A stretch of 64,000 nucleotides of DNA from an uncultured Bacteroidales bacterium (GTDB taxonomy: Bacteria > Bacteroidota > Bacteroidia > Bacteroidales > UBA932). Positions 37,284 to 47,048 of the stretch are shown here, piece after piece. The position numbers were made by a program, and so were the translations under genes. Position 1 is the first letter of the stretch, and the number at the start of each line of letters is the position of its first letter. The DNA lies in the NCBI GenBank assembly GCA_946410455.1, contig CAMKAJ010000008.1, positions 22,205 through 86,204 on the forward strand. Reading direction: 5' to 3'. Below the pieces are notes generated by a model. The model searched no databases, was not told where the DNA came from, and worked only from the letters and a program-made list of their open reading frames with translations.

Positions 37284-38999
37284 TTAACGGCTTCCGCCAC
37301 CATGACCGCCACCGGAGAATCCGCCTCCCCCGCCGAACGAGGAATGGCCGCCCCAGCCGCCGGAGCTGCCGCCCGAACCGCCGGAAGGAGCGTTGGCCAA
37401 GGTATATGCAAAGCGGGTTGCACTGCGGAATACATTAGTAAACATCACAACGTCGTTTATATCAGCCACATGCATCTCGGGAACACCCACAGATGCGGTA
37501 GGGGCCAGCTTGTTCATGTCTTTTGCCACCTTGTCTGCAATGCCGAACAGCGACGCCACGATAAGGTACTTGCCCCAGAGCGCGACCTCGGGAGCATAAC
37601 GCTCGTTAATGATTGTGAAGTCCTTAAGATACTGGCGGAAGTTCAAGGCCTGCATAGCCTCTTTCTGGCCTTCCGGGCTGAACTCAAACAGTTCGAACGC
37701 CCTGTCTTTACCTGGCAGCAGGTAGCCGCTGTCACGAAGGTTCACACGCACCTCCTCCCTCATGGTCTTGACCCAATCATTAACGGGACTGGGATGGGAT
37801 TCGGTCCAGCGCTTGAATTCCCTCTCCTGCAGAATATTATCATCTCCGGAAGCCTTCTTGAGTATGTCCAGGAATTCCAGCTCAGTCTTGCTGAGGTTCT
37901 GGGTAGAAGCGGAATCGTCGAAGTGGAATTCCTTCTTACCATTGGAGCCCTTCCTCATCACAATTATGCCCTCGTACATCAGGTGCAACATAATTGCAGG
38001 AATAATAGAGAACTTGCCGTCATCTGCGCCGTTCACATGCGAGGCAACATAGTAGGTATTCCCTATATCTCCATTAAACGGGAGCGTACGGCTCCACTCG
38101 AAATACTTGGGCAGTTTCTTCACTCCAAATATCTTCTGGATACGCTTGCGGTCCTTGTATTTCACAACGCCAATCACCTGAAGGAATGACTTGATGGGAA
38201 GAACTACAAATACCCAGCAGAATACCAAAAACATTATGAAACCGAGGAATGTCTCAGCGAAAGAGTCTTCTTTCTCATCCCCAAAATGACTGCCCTCCAG
38301 GGCCTTCTCCAGCACTTCATCAAAGCTCCTGTCTTGCACGCTGGCGGATGAGAAAATGCCCTTGTCGAAGCGCAGAAGGAGTATAAGAGAAGAATTGCTG
38401 TAGACATGCTCGGTTGACTCGGCGACAACCTCTCCGGCCTCTGACCATGCAGTGGTTCCCTCGTAGCCGAAGCCCCAGATACGGGAATTCTCGGCGTTCA
38501 GTGGCACAGGAGCCTCAAGGGTAAGCCGTACGTGACCAGGAAGCGCGGACAGCTGGTCAGACACAAACTGCATGTGGAGCATGTCGTAGTCGTTCAGAGA
38601 CTTCACCGCATTGGTCATATCATAGCTTACGGTGAACACATGGGGCCCATAGCTGCCGACTCCCCAGCAGATTTCATACCCCTCCGAGGTCTTGTGCAAG
38701 CCGCACTTAAAAGCTTTGCGCTCCAAACTGCGGTCTACATCCCAGCGGCCTTCGTTGAGATACTGAGCGTTGGTTTCGTCCGTTACCTGAAGGTTAAGTA
38801 TGCTGATATCCCCAAGGTTCTCACGCACAAGGTACCACTCGGTGCCGCTGGCCACCACCACATCCCAGACCTCGGTAATGTGCGCGGTGCCTGCAGTATC
38901 AAGAGATACCCTGATGTCTATATCTTTAATCTCGGGCTGGTACCCAAACGCAGTAATGGCGGACAAAACCGCCATTACCGACAAGAAGAATCTCTTCAT
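37284..38999 (-). CDS. DUF2207 domain membrane protein with Gly/Ser-rich tail
   Basis: 571 residues. A signal peptide is followed by an extracytoplasmic DUF2207 domain (about 20-240), a membrane helix near 255-275 (FLGFIMFLVFCWVFVVLPI), a cytoplasmic alpha/beta region, a second hydrophobic patch and a C-terminal run of Gly, Ser and His (last 30 residues) like those that end TPM/DUF2207 proteins. Function unknown. It lies 9 bases after lemA; the lemA-DUF2207 pair is widespread, so the two probably work together. Confidence 0.85.
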   Translation of the reverse strand: MKRFFLSVMAVLSAITAFGYQPEIKDIDIRVSLDTAGTAHITEVWDVVVASGTEWYLVRENLGDISILNLQVTDETNAQYLNEGRWDVDRSLERKAFKCGLHKTSEGYEICWGVGSYGPHVFTVSYDMTNAVKSLNDYDMLHMQFVSDQLSALPGHVRLTLEAPVPLNAENSRIWGFGYEGTTAWSEAGEVVAESTEHVYSNSSLILLLRFDKGIFSSASVQDRSFDEVLEKALEGSHFGDEKEDSFAETFLGFIMFLVFCWVFVVLPIKSFLQVIGVVKYKDRKRIQKIFGVKKLPKYFEWSRTLPFNGDIGNTYYVASHVNGADDGKFSIIPAIMLHLMYEGIIVMRKGSNGKKEFHFDDSASTQNLSKTELEFLDILKKASGDDNILQEREFKRWTESHPSPVNDWVKTMREEVRVNLRDSGYLLPGKDRAFELFEFSPEGQKEAMQALNFRQYLKDFTIINERYAPEVALWGKYLIVASLFGIADKVAKDMNKLAPTASVGVPEMHVADINDVVMFTNVFRSATRFAYTLANAPSGGSGGSSGGWGGHSSFGGGGGFSGGGHGGGSR

Positions 39000-39008
39000 T
39001 TTAATTAT

Positions 39009-39560
39009 TTAAAACTTCATCGAAGGCATATCCTTCTTGGCTGTATCTTCACGCAGATACTGTTTCTCTGTAAAGTGGAACAGAGCTGCCACAATGCTGT
39101 CCGGGATCTGACGGGTAAGTCTGTTGTAGCGGGTAACTGTATCGTTGTAGGTCATACGGCTCACACGTACCTGATTCTCGTAGGTATTCACGGAATCCAT
39201 TGTCTTCTGGTACATGGAGTCTGCCTTGAGCTCAGGATAACGCTCTACAACCACATTGAGCTGCTTGAGGGCGGCATTGAAGGCGTCTTCCTGCACTTGG
39301 GCCTGCTCTGCGGTACTGTTGTGGTCTATGCCCTGACGAGCTGCAATAACGTCCTTGAGAGTACCATACTCATGCTCATTGTAAGACTTTACAAGCTCTA
39401 CAAGAGCGGTGAGGGCATCCCAGCGGCTGGATTGCTGTACACCAATCTGACTCATAGCGTTCTTGGTAAGCTCCTCTGCTCCTACGAGCTTGCGCTGAGC
39501 GGAAATCACCCAAAGAACAAGGATGACAACAACAGCGATTACGATAAAAATTGTAGCCAT
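39009..39560 (-). CDS. lemA: LemA family protein
   Basis: 183 residues: one N-terminal membrane helix (3-20), then an antiparallel helical bundle typical of LemA (SSRWDALTALVELVKSYNEHE, RQGIDHN, YNDTVTRYN). Function unknown in general; it usually pairs with DUF2207 or TPM-domain membrane proteins, as here. First gene of the run to prfA; a weak -7 box (TATATTGC) lies about 16 bases upstream. Confidence 0.9.
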   Translation of the reverse strand: MATIFIVIAVVVILVLWVISAQRKLVGAEELTKNAMSQIGVQQSSRWDALTALVELVKSYNEHEYGTLKDVIAARQGIDHNSTAEQAQVQEDAFNAALKQLNVVVERYPELKADSMYQKTMDSVNTYENQVRVSRMTYNDTVTRYNRLTRQIPDSIVAALFHFTEKQYLREDTAKKDMPSMKF

Positions 39561-39593
39561 TTTCTATAATTTTTTTTGCAATATAGTAATTTT

Positions 39594-41798
39594 TTAAGAG
39601 ATATTGCTGTAGTTCTTGAAATCGTACTTTCCCTTTCGCAATTCCTGGAGCAAAACCGCATTCCGGGGCTCGGTAAGGGCAGGGTCTGCATTCAGGACCC
39701 TCTGGGCGCAAGAACGAGCCTCCTCCAGCATGGCTCCGTCGCGGGCAAGGGATGCGATATGCAAGTCTACCGGCAAGCCGCTCTGCTGCGTGCCTTCAAG
39801 GTCGCCGGGGCCACGCATCTTCATGTCCTGTTCGGCAATCTCGAATCCATCTTCTGTGGCGCACATAAGCTCCAGGCGCTGCTGGGCCTCTTTCCCCGTC
39901 TTGGGGTCTTTGACCAGGATACAGTACGATTTTTCTGCGCCACGCCCCACCCGGCCCCTTAGCTGGTGCAGCTGGCTAAGCCCGAAACGCTGGGCGCTGC
40001 GAATCACCATCACGCTGGCGTTCGGCACATCAACGCCCACCTCGATAACGGTTGTCGATACCAGAATATGCGCCCGCCCGTCAACAAACGCCTTCATGTT
40101 GAATAGCTTCTGCTCGTTGTTCTGCTGGCCGTGAACAATCGCAACCTTGTACCCTTCTTCCAGGGGGAAGGCCTTGAGGATGTCTTCGTACCCCTGCTCT
40201 ACATTGCTGATGTCTTCCATCTTTTCGTTGATGAAAATCATCGGATACACCACGAAAACCTGGCGTCCCCGGGCTATTTCTTCGCGCATGAAGCGGTACA
40301 TGGCGGGGAGCTTGTTGGTGCCTATGAGCATGGTCTGAACGGGTTTGCGGCCGGGGGGCATCTCGTCGATGACGGACAGGTCGAGGTCGCCGTAGAAAGT
40401 CATGGCGAGCGTGCGCGGGATCGGCGTGGCGGTCATGACCAATATGTGCGGAGGCACATTTTGGTCTCTGACTGTTCTCACCCCCTGCACCCCCTCAAGG
40501 GGGATTGCCGGACGTTCGCTGACGCTCACCGGCGCCCACGCACCACTCCGCTGGTCAAACCGCATCAGCGGACCCTTCTGCCAGAGGGCGGCGCGCTGGC
40601 TCACACCAAAGCGATGCTGCTCATCGATGACGGCAAGCCCAAGGGCCTTGTACCTCACCGGCTCCTCGATCAGCGCATGCGTACCCACGACCAGCTGTAT
40701 GCTACCGTCGGCGAGGCCGGCAAGCAGGGGGCGACGCTCCTTCTGGGTGGTGCTGCCGGTAAGGAGGGCGCACTGCACTCCTGTAGGCGCAAGATACTTT
40801 TGGATATTAGCAAAATGCTGCTGGGCGAGCACTTCTGTGGGCGCCATTATGCAGGCCTGATAGCCGTTTCCTATTGCAATCAGGCAGCTGAGCACGGCCA
40901 CCATGGTCTTGCCGGAGCCCACGTCGCCCTGCAGCAGCCGGTTCATCTGGGAACCGCAGGAAACATCGGCCCGAATCTCCTTTATCACCCTCTGCTGGGC
41001 GCCCGTAAGTGCGTAAGGCAGAGCGTTATAACACGCATGGAACGCAGGCCCCACATGCTTCATCACCAGCCCCTGGCTGGCCCGGCTGCGTACGTACTTT
41101 TGTTTGAGCAGGCTGAGCTGCAAGAAAAAAAGTTCCTCGAATTTGAGCCGCCTTGACGCCGCTGCGAGAGCATGGCTGTCTGACGGGAAATGTATGTTCT
41201 GGATTGCCCAAGGGAGGGACGGCAGGCCATACTTCATAAGTATATAGTCCGGGAGCGTCTCCCTGAGTTCCGGAAGGCATAACGCCAGTGCGGACCGCTG
41301 CAGCTTGCACATGGTTTTGCCTGTAACGCCCCCGGCCTTAAGCTTTTCTGTGCTGGGATACACGCCGGTAAGCGTGCCCTTGCCCGAGGTATCCTGCTGA
41401 GGAGCGTCAACCTCAGGATGTACCATATTTATACGGTCGTTGTACACCTGAGGCTTGCCGAAGAAGAGCCACACGGAACCCGGCGCCAAACGGTCGAAAT
41501 TCCACTTCACTCCTTTGAAGAACACCATCTCCATGCGCCCCGTACCATCTTCTACAATCACGCTCAAGTGCTTGATGCTAATAAGGTTACGAGATACCAC
41601 CCGACCCTGTACTTGCACGTATGCAAGGTCTGGAGTGACGGACACTATGGGTGTGATGCTGCTGCGGTCCAGGTAGCGGAAGGGGTAGAAATGAATGAGG
41701 TCGTCCATGGTATGCACGTCCAGCTCCTTCTTGATGAGTGCAGCACGCTTGGGCCCCACGCCGGGAAGATACTGTATGTCGCTGGCTAACTCGCTCAT
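39594..41798 (-). CDS. recG: ATP-dependent DNA helicase RecG, with a 39-residue in-frame insertion
   Basis: 734 residues. A wedge OB domain (about 55-165) is followed by helicase motif I GDVGSGKT, motif II DEQH, motif III MTATPIPRTL and motif VI QLRGRVGRG. RecG reverses stalled forks and branch-migrates Holliday junctions. Between motif II and III, where relatives run directly from LWQKG to PPHILVMTATP, this protein has 39 extra residues encoded by 40458-40574, a GC-rich stretch full of short palindromes. The ATG overlaps the anSME stop by 4 bases. The insertion lies on a surface loop, so activity may survive. Confidence 0.93.
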   Translation of the reverse strand: MSELASDIQYLPGVGPKRAALIKKELDVHTMDDLIHFYPFRYLDRSSITPIVSVTPDLAYVQVQGRVVSRNLISIKHLSVIVEDGTGRMEMVFFKGVKWNFDRLAPGSVWLFFGKPQVYNDRINMVHPEVDAPQQDTSGKGTLTGVYPSTEKLKAGGVTGKTMCKLQRSALALCLPELRETLPDYILMKYGLPSLPWAIQNIHFPSDSHALAAASRRLKFEELFFLQLSLLKQKYVRSRASQGLVMKHVGPAFHACYNALPYALTGAQQRVIKEIRADVSCGSQMNRLLQGDVGSGKTMVAVLSCLIAIGNGYQACIMAPTEVLAQQHFANIQKYLAPTGVQCALLTGSTTQKERRPLLAGLADGSIQLVVGTHALIEEPVRYKALGLAVIDEQHRFGVSQRAALWQKGPLMRFDQRSGAWAPVSVSERPAIPLEGVQGVRTVRDQNVPPHILVMTATPIPRTLAMTFYGDLDLSVIDEMPPGRKPVQTMLIGTNKLPAMYRFMREEIARGRQVFVVYPMIFINEKMEDISNVEQGYEDILKAFPLEEGYKVAIVHGQQNNEQKLFNMKAFVDGRAHILVSTTVIEVGVDVPNASVMVIRSAQRFGLSQLHQLRGRVGRGAEKSYCILVKDPKTGKEAQQRLELMCATEDGFEIAEQDMKMRGPGDLEGTQQSGLPVDLHIASLARDGAMLEEARSCAQRVLNADPALTEPRNAVLLQELRKGKYDFKNYSNIS
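40458..40574. repeat. 117-bp palindrome-rich in-frame insertion within recG
   Basis: It adds exactly 39 codons with no stop. It contains CCCCCT-CA-AGGGGG, CCGCTG...CAGCGG and GCCGG...CCGGC pairs. The 11-mer CACCCCCTGCA (40479-40489) recurs in the aroB insertion at 63933-63943. The boundaries are set by comparison with the usual RecG motif spacing and are accurate to a few codons. Confidence 0.6.
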
Positions 41799-43057
41799 TT
41801 CTGCATCATTATAAGCGCCGGAGCTTTACCGTCCAGCAGGAACCCCTTCATCTTCTGCATAGCGGAAGAACTGCGGGCAAAAAACATGCGGTAGCCCTCG
41901 CACAAGGCATTCAGTCCCGTCTGGCCGGTATCGGTGACATTGAAACGATGCTTGGGACAGCCTCCGTGGCAGAGGGGCCAATATTCGCAGCGCAGGCACT
42001 TGCGCGGGAGCTTGTTGCGCTTGTCTATTCCGAAGGAAACCTGTGCCGGAGAGCTCATCATAGCCTCCAGTGAGTCCCGGTAGATATTGCCTATCAGGTA
42101 TTTAGGGTAAACGAAGTGGTCGCAGCTGTACACGTCTCCGTTGTGCTCCACCACTGCATTTCCTCCACATGTCTCTGCAAAACTGCAAGTGCCTGGCTGC
42201 ACGCCGCACCAATTGGCAAGGGTGCAGTCGAAAAAGTTCACGAACACACGGCCCACATCGTACCTCACCCAGTAATCGAAGATATCGCAGATGAAGCGTC
42301 CGAATCCGACGGGGCTGACCGACCAAGGTGCAAGCACTGCATCCGGTTCCGAAGGATCAACTATGTGAGGGCGGGCCTGCTTGTCGGGCTTGCCGCCACG
42401 TAACGGCCACACCACGTGCTCCACAACCGGAGAGAACTGGATAAAAGCGCTGCCGAGCCCTTTTAGATACTGATAAACTTGCAGGCCTTTGCCCTCGGAT
42501 GCACTGTTGATCGTGGCCATAATATTATACTCCACGCCCGCCTGGTGCAGCTTGCTTATGCCCTCGAGCACCCTTTCCGAGGATGGAGCTCCGCCCCTGT
42601 CTTTGCGATAGCGGTCGTGCACCTCGGGAGGACCGTCCATAGACACGCCCAGCAGGAAAGCATGTTGGGCAAAGAAGTCGGCCCATTCGCCGTTTACAAG
42701 AGTAGCATTGGTCTGTAGGGTATTCTTAATCTTCTTGTTCCCTTTGTACTTCTGCTGGAACTCCACGGCTCTGCGGTAGAAGTCCAGGCCCAGCACGAGC
42801 GGCTCGCCTCCGTGCCAGTTGAAGGTAACTTCCGGCAGCTCGCAGGCCTGGATGTAGGTACGCACGTACTTCTCCAGCTCTTCTATGCTCATTCGCGGCT
42901 CGCGACCGCCATAGATCCCGCTCTTGTCAAGATAATAGCAATATGCACAATCAAGGTTGCACAGCGAGCCCGCCGGCTTGAGCATAAGGTTAAACGCGAG
43001 CGGGCCGGTAAGCCTCTGCGCGTCTTCCAGAGTCAACGTATCCTTGATCGTTCTCAT
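41795..43057 (-). CDS. Anaerobic sulfatase-maturating enzyme (radical SAM/SPASM)
   Basis: 420 residues from the ATG at 43057; an ATG at 43066 lies inside the promoter box and is excluded. The radical-SAM cluster motif CNLDCAYCYY is near residue 32, NWHGGEP near 80, and the C-terminal SPASM region carries the further cysteines (CTLANWCGVQPGTC, CGGNAVVEHNGDVYSCDHF, CLRCEYWPLCHGGCP) for two auxiliary 4Fe-4S clusters. It oxidises a Cys or Ser in sulfatases to formylglycine. No sulfatase is in the window, so it serves genes elsewhere. It is cotranscribed with recG. Confidence 0.9.
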   Translation of the reverse strand: MRTIKDTLTLEDAQRLTGPLAFNLMLKPAGSLCNLDCAYCYYLDKSGIYGGREPRMSIEELEKYVRTYIQACELPEVTFNWHGGEPLVLGLDFYRRAVEFQQKYKGNKKIKNTLQTNATLVNGEWADFFAQHAFLLGVSMDGPPEVHDRYRKDRGGAPSSERVLEGISKLHQAGVEYNIMATINSASEGKGLQVYQYLKGLGSAFIQFSPVVEHVVWPLRGGKPDKQARPHIVDPSEPDAVLAPWSVSPVGFGRFICDIFDYWVRYDVGRVFVNFFDCTLANWCGVQPGTCSFAETCGGNAVVEHNGDVYSCDHFVYPKYLIGNIYRDSLEAMMSSPAQVSFGIDKRNKLPRKCLRCEYWPLCHGGCPKHRFNVTDTGQTGLNALCEGYRMFFARSSSAMQKMKGFLLDGKAPALIMMQK

Positions 43058-43063
43058 ACGATA

Positions 43064-43071
43064 CAAATATA
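43064..43071 (-). promoter_or_regulatory. -7 promoter box for anSME-recG
   Basis: Minus strand TATATTTG, 6 bases before the ATG at 43057; implies a leaderless transcript. Confidence 0.6.
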
Positions 43072-43092
43072 GGAAAAATGAGTAATTATTTC

Positions 43093-43100
43093 TACCTTCG
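43093..43100 (+). promoter_or_regulatory. -7 promoter box for FAD oxidoreductase-galM-cstA-GT operon
   Basis: TACCTTCG, one mismatch to TAnnTTTG, 8 bases before the ATG at 43109. Confidence 0.45.
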
Positions 43101-43108
43101 TAGGATAT

Positions 43109-44503
43109 ATGGACAGAAGATTCTTTCTTAAGAGCAGCGCTGCTGCACTGACGTTTGCTGTTGCAGGCCGTGGGATATCAAGGGCTGCAGAAGTTCCTTC
43201 CGGAGTTCTGGAGAGCCGGCTCAGGAAGGCAGGCAAGTACGACGTAGTGGTTTGCGGAGGCGGGCCTGCGGGATTCACGGCAGCCGTGGCGGCATCCAGG
43301 CAGGGAGCGAAAGTCGCTCTGGTAGAGCGATATGGATTTCTCGGCGGCATGGCCACCATGGGCTACGTCGCCCCTATCAGCGAGTTTGCTTTCGGGGGCG
43401 AGAGGGTAATCGGCGGCATCCCATGGGAGTTCGTACAGCGGTTGGAAGCCCTGGGCGGAGCGTACGTAGAGTGGCCCAAGGGGAATGTAGACTTTGACAT
43501 CGAACTATATAAGCTGTGCGCACAGAGAATGGTCCTGGAGGCCGGAGTAGATTTGTACATGCGCTCCTCTCTTATAGGAGTAGAGATGAGCGGCCGCGAG
43601 CTCTGCAGCGTCATCATAGAGAACAAAAACGGTCTTGAGCAGCTCCAGGCGACTCGTTTCATAGACGCCACCGGCGACGGCGACCTGGCATGGATGGCCG
43701 GCGTGCCTATGCAGGGTAATCCTGAAGGAGAGTTGCAACCGTCATCATTCTGCTTTGTGCTCTCTGGTGTAGATACAGACAGTCCCCTTCTGCGCCGCTA
43801 TATGTACCACAGCGGCAAGAAGGGCTCAAGCCAATGTACTCCGGTGCGCGACAAATTGCTGGAACTCAAGAAGAACGGCGCCGAGCTTCCGGACTTCGGA
43901 GGGCCCTGGTTCAACAGCGTGATGCACGCCGGCAGCGTGGCGGTGAACATAACCCGCAGTGCCGCAGATTCCACAGACAACCGCAACTTTACCCGTGCGG
44001 AGTGCCGCTTACGGGAGGATATTTTCCGCTTCACGCAGGCTCTGCGGGAGCATTTCCCCGAATTCAAAAACTGCTACGTCTCCTCCACCGCCCCCCAGGC
44101 CGGCATACGGGAGTCGCGCAGAATCCTTGGAGCTCACACCGTTACGGCAGAAGAATACGTTTCCGGGATCAAATATCCCGACAGCATCTCGCGCGGCGCT
44201 CATCAGATAGATATGCATGCCAGCAAGGGCTCCGGGCAGGTTCTCATAAAACTCGAGCAGGCGGCGTACGTACCCTACAGAGCCCTCATAGCAGATGGCT
44301 TTCCCAATCTCATCGTTGCGGGACGATGCATTTCCGCAGACCGCAAGTCGCTCGCATCGCTGCGCGTACAAGCCAGCTGCATGGGCATAGGACAGGCGGC
44401 TGGAGCGGCAGCAGCCCGCAGCCTCAAAGAGGGCAGAGCGGTTCAGTCCGTAGATATTCAGGGGCTCGTAGAAGTCCTGCGCAGCTGGGGAGCGTTCGTT
44501 TGA
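43109..44503 (+). CDS. Exported FAD-dependent oxidoreductase
   Basis: 464 residues. The N-terminus MDRRFFLKSSAAALTFAVAG has twin arginines and a hydrophobic stretch like a Tat signal, as expected for a protein exported with its cofactor. The FAD-binding GGGPAG is at 50-55, followed by an acidic VERYGFLGGMATMG stretch. The C-terminal YRALIADGFPNLIVAGRCIS and RVQASCMGIGQAAGAAA blocks are typical of the FAD_oxidored family often found beside glycoside-degrading enzymes. Substrate unknown, possibly a sugar or sugar acid given the galM and alpha-galactosidase neighbours. Confidence 0.82.
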   Translation: MDRRFFLKSSAAALTFAVAGRGISRAAEVPSGVLESRLRKAGKYDVVVCGGGPAGFTAAVAASRQGAKVALVERYGFLGGMATMGYVAPISEFAFGGERVIGGIPWEFVQRLEALGGAYVEWPKGNVDFDIELYKLCAQRMVLEAGVDLYMRSSLIGVEMSGRELCSVIIENKNGLEQLQATRFIDATGDGDLAWMAGVPMQGNPEGELQPSSFCFVLSGVDTDSPLLRRYMYHSGKKGSSQCTPVRDKLLELKKNGAELPDFGGPWFNSVMHAGSVAVNITRSAADSTDNRNFTRAECRLREDIFRFTQALREHFPEFKNCYVSSTAPQAGIRESRRILGAHTVTAEEYVSGIKYPDSISRGAHQIDMHASKGSGQVLIKLEQAAYVPYRALIADGFPNLIVAGRCISADRKSLASLRVQASCMGIGQAAGAAAARSLKEGRAVQSVDIQGLVEVLRSWGAFV

Positions 44504-44524
44504 TAAACTAACAATTCTTTAAAT

Positions 44525-45568
44525 ATGGCAGTTTCTAGAAAAATCTGGTCCCACGCCGCAGACGGCAAGGCCATCTACCGTTACACTATTACTAATTCTT
44601 CCGGCGCCTCGGTGGTGCTTAGTAACTACGGAGCAGCTATCGTGGCCATAAACGTGCCCGACAAGGAGGGCAAACTGGGCGACGTGGTGCTCGGCTATGG
44701 CAAGGCGGAGAATTATTTCCACGACGCCCCGTGCTTCGGCAAATGCCCGGGGCGCTATGCGAACCGCATTGCTCGCGGCCGCTTTGAGCTTGGCGGGAAG
44801 GTGTACGAGTTGCCTGTCAACAACGGTCCCAACCATCTGCACGGCGGGCCAGACGGCTTCCAGAACCAAGTTTGGGAGTCCCGCAAGAAACACGGCGCCG
44901 TAGAATTCAAATATGTGGCCCAGGATGGAGAAATGGGCTATCCCGGCCGCCTGGTGGTAGTTGCGCATTACGAGTGGAGCGAGGACAACGTGCTCACTCT
45001 CACTTTCTCGGCAAAGACCGATGCACTCACCGTAGTGAACCTTACAAATCATGCTTACTTCAATCTGGACTGCAAGGGTTCGGTACTGCGCCACACCCTC
45101 AAGCTCAACGCATCGGAGTACCTGCCCACGGACAGCACGCTCATTCCTCTGGGAGAATCGGAGCCCGTTGCAGGCACCCCCATGGACTTTGTGAACCCCA
45201 AGCGACTGGGTCGCGACATCCGTAAGCCCTTCCCTGCCCTCAAGACAGGCAAGGGCTACGATGCATGCTGGCTCATAGACGGTTACATGCCCGGCCAGCT
45301 TCAAGAGGCCGCTACCCTCAAAGCTGCCCGCAGCGGCCGCGTGCTCAAGGTATTCACCACCCAGCCCGGAGTGCAGATCTACACCGGCAACTGGCTCAGC
45401 GGCTGCCCCAAGGGCAAGAAGGGGCGCATTTATCACGACTACGACGGCGTAGCCATTGAGTGCCAGCATTATCCCGACAGCCCCAACCGCCCCGAGTTCC
45501 CTCCCGTGGTACTCAAACCAGGCAAGACCTTTCATGAAGCTATAGTTTTCGCATTCAGCGCAGAGTAA
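44525..45568 (+). CDS. galM: Cytoplasmic aldose 1-epimerase (galactose mutarotase)
   Basis: 347 residues without a signal peptide. His in NHLHGGPDG, His in NLTNHAYFNL, Asp in YDACW and the catalytic Glu in AIECQHYPDSPN are in place; the usual YDHN reads YDAC, so one substrate contact is changed. It converts beta- to alpha-galactose for galactokinase in the Leloir pathway. It lies 21 bases after the FAD oxidoreductase and directly before cstA. Companion to the lipoprotein mutarotase at 8731-9864. Confidence 0.92.
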   Translation: MAVSRKIWSHAADGKAIYRYTITNSSGASVVLSNYGAAIVAINVPDKEGKLGDVVLGYGKAENYFHDAPCFGKCPGRYANRIARGRFELGGKVYELPVNNGPNHLHGGPDGFQNQVWESRKKHGAVEFKYVAQDGEMGYPGRLVVVAHYEWSEDNVLTLTFSAKTDALTVVNLTNHAYFNLDCKGSVLRHTLKLNASEYLPTDSTLIPLGESEPVAGTPMDFVNPKRLGRDIRKPFPALKTGKGYDACWLIDGYMPGQLQEAATLKAARSGRVLKVFTTQPGVQIYTGNWLSGCPKGKKGRIYHDYDGVAIECQHYPDSPNRPEFPPVVLKPGKTFHEAIVFAFSAE

Positions 45569-45569
45569 T

Positions 45570-47048
45570 ATGTTTTCTTTTTTAATTAGCATTGCCGCGC
45601 TTATCGTCGGCTATCTGGTTTACGGCAAATTCGTAGAAAAGGTATTCGGAGTAGATCCCGCAAGGGTTACTCCTGCGGTTTCCAAGGCAGATGGCGTGGA
45701 CTTCGTGCCCATGCCCAACTGGAAAGTATTCATGATCCAGTTCCTCAACATTGCAGGTACCGGTCCTATCTTCGGAGCAATAATGGGCGCAAAATTCGGC
45801 CCTGCTTGTTACCTCTGGATTGTATTCGGTTGCATTTTCGCAGGTGCTGTACACGATTACTTTACCGGAATGCTTTCTATTCGCAAGGGAGGGGCCACCT
45901 TCCCGGAAATCGTAGGAAGCGAGCTTCATTGGGGCAGCCGTCATGTTATAATGGTGTTCACTACCATCCTTCTGCTGATGGTAGGCGCCGTATTTGTATA
46001 CAGCCCGGCCCTTATCCTGGGCGACCTTGCAGGCGACGGAAGCACTAAGTGGGTGCTAATCTGGACCCTCATTATCCTTATATATTATATAGTGGCGACG
46101 ATGCTTCCGATAGACAAACTCATCGGAAAGATCTACCCGGTATTCGCCATTGCCCTGCTGTTCATGGCAGTGTCGCTGATGGTGTGCCTGATTATCCACT
46201 GGCCCTCGATTCCCGAATTCTGGGACGGCTTGCAGAACAGGGCTCCTTCTGTGGGGGTAAACGGCCAGAGCATCTTCCCCTGCCTCTTCATAACTGTAGC
46301 TTGCGGAGCGGTGAGCGGATTCCACGCCACCCAGAGCCCGTTGATGGCCCGATGCATAAAGAGTGAGAAGATGGGGCGCCCGGTATTCTACGGAGCCATG
46401 ATAACCGAGGGCATCGTGGCCCTCATCTGGGCGGCGGTGAGCTCCTACTTCTTCTTTGACGGAGGAATGCAGGAGTGTGGCTTGACAAGCGCCTCTGCTC
46501 CTCAGGTTGTTACCGCTGTGAGCAAGCACTGGCTCGGTATAGTAGGCAGCATCCTGGCCGTACTCGGCGTTGTTGCCGCTCCTATCACTTCCGGCGATAC
46601 CGCCCTTCGTGGCGCCCGTATCAACATTGCCGAGTTCTTCAAGATACGGCAAGACAGCATAGGCAAGCGCTTAGTAATCAGCGTTCCCATTTTTGCAGCG
46701 GTGGGCGTTCTTCTGTGGTTCAATATGAGCGACGAAGACGGCTTCAACATTATCTGGCGCTACTTCGGACTTTCCAACCAGATACTCGCCACGTTCATGC
46801 TCGGCACCATAACTGTCTGGCTGGCACGCAAGTATCCCCTTACCCAGCATTATATGATTGCGGGCATCCCGGCCATATTCATGTTTACCGTTTGCATGAC
46901 CTTCCTCTGCGTAGACAAGACCTGCCTGGGTCTTCCCACCGCTTGGACACCTTGCTTCGCAGTCCTCTGGTGCGTACTGGCAGGCCTTCAGCTCGCTACT
47001 TGGATACTGTCAGAAAAGCGTAAGGCAAGGAAGAATTTAAAGAAATGA
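45570..47048 (+). CDS. cstA: CstA-type carbon starvation / pyruvate-peptide transporter
   Basis: 492 residues with about 13-14 membrane spans. The N-terminal block NIAGTGPIFGAIMGAKFGP, the GAVHDYFTGMLSIRKGG loop and TSGDTALRGARI are CstA signatures. Members import pyruvate or peptides when carbon is short. It is shorter than the roughly 700 residues of E. coli CstA, lacking a C-terminal extension, which is usual in anaerobes. Start 1 base after the galM stop; its stop overlaps the glycosyltransferase start by 4 bases. Confidence 0.9.
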   Translation: MFSFLISIAALIVGYLVYGKFVEKVFGVDPARVTPAVSKADGVDFVPMPNWKVFMIQFLNIAGTGPIFGAIMGAKFGPACYLWIVFGCIFAGAVHDYFTGMLSIRKGGATFPEIVGSELHWGSRHVIMVFTTILLLMVGAVFVYSPALILGDLAGDGSTKWVLIWTLIILIYYIVATMLPIDKLIGKIYPVFAIALLFMAVSLMVCLIIHWPSIPEFWDGLQNRAPSVGVNGQSIFPCLFITVACGAVSGFHATQSPLMARCIKSEKMGRPVFYGAMITEGIVALIWAAVSSYFFFDGGMQECGLTSASAPQVVTAVSKHWLGIVGSILAVLGVVAAPITSGDTALRGARINIAEFFKIRQDSIGKRLVISVPIFAAVGVLLWFNMSDEDGFNIIWRYFGLSNQILATFMLGTITVWLARKYPLTQHYMIAGIPAIFMFTVCMTFLCVDKTCLGLPTAWTPCFAVLWCVLAGLQLATWILSEKRKARKNLKK

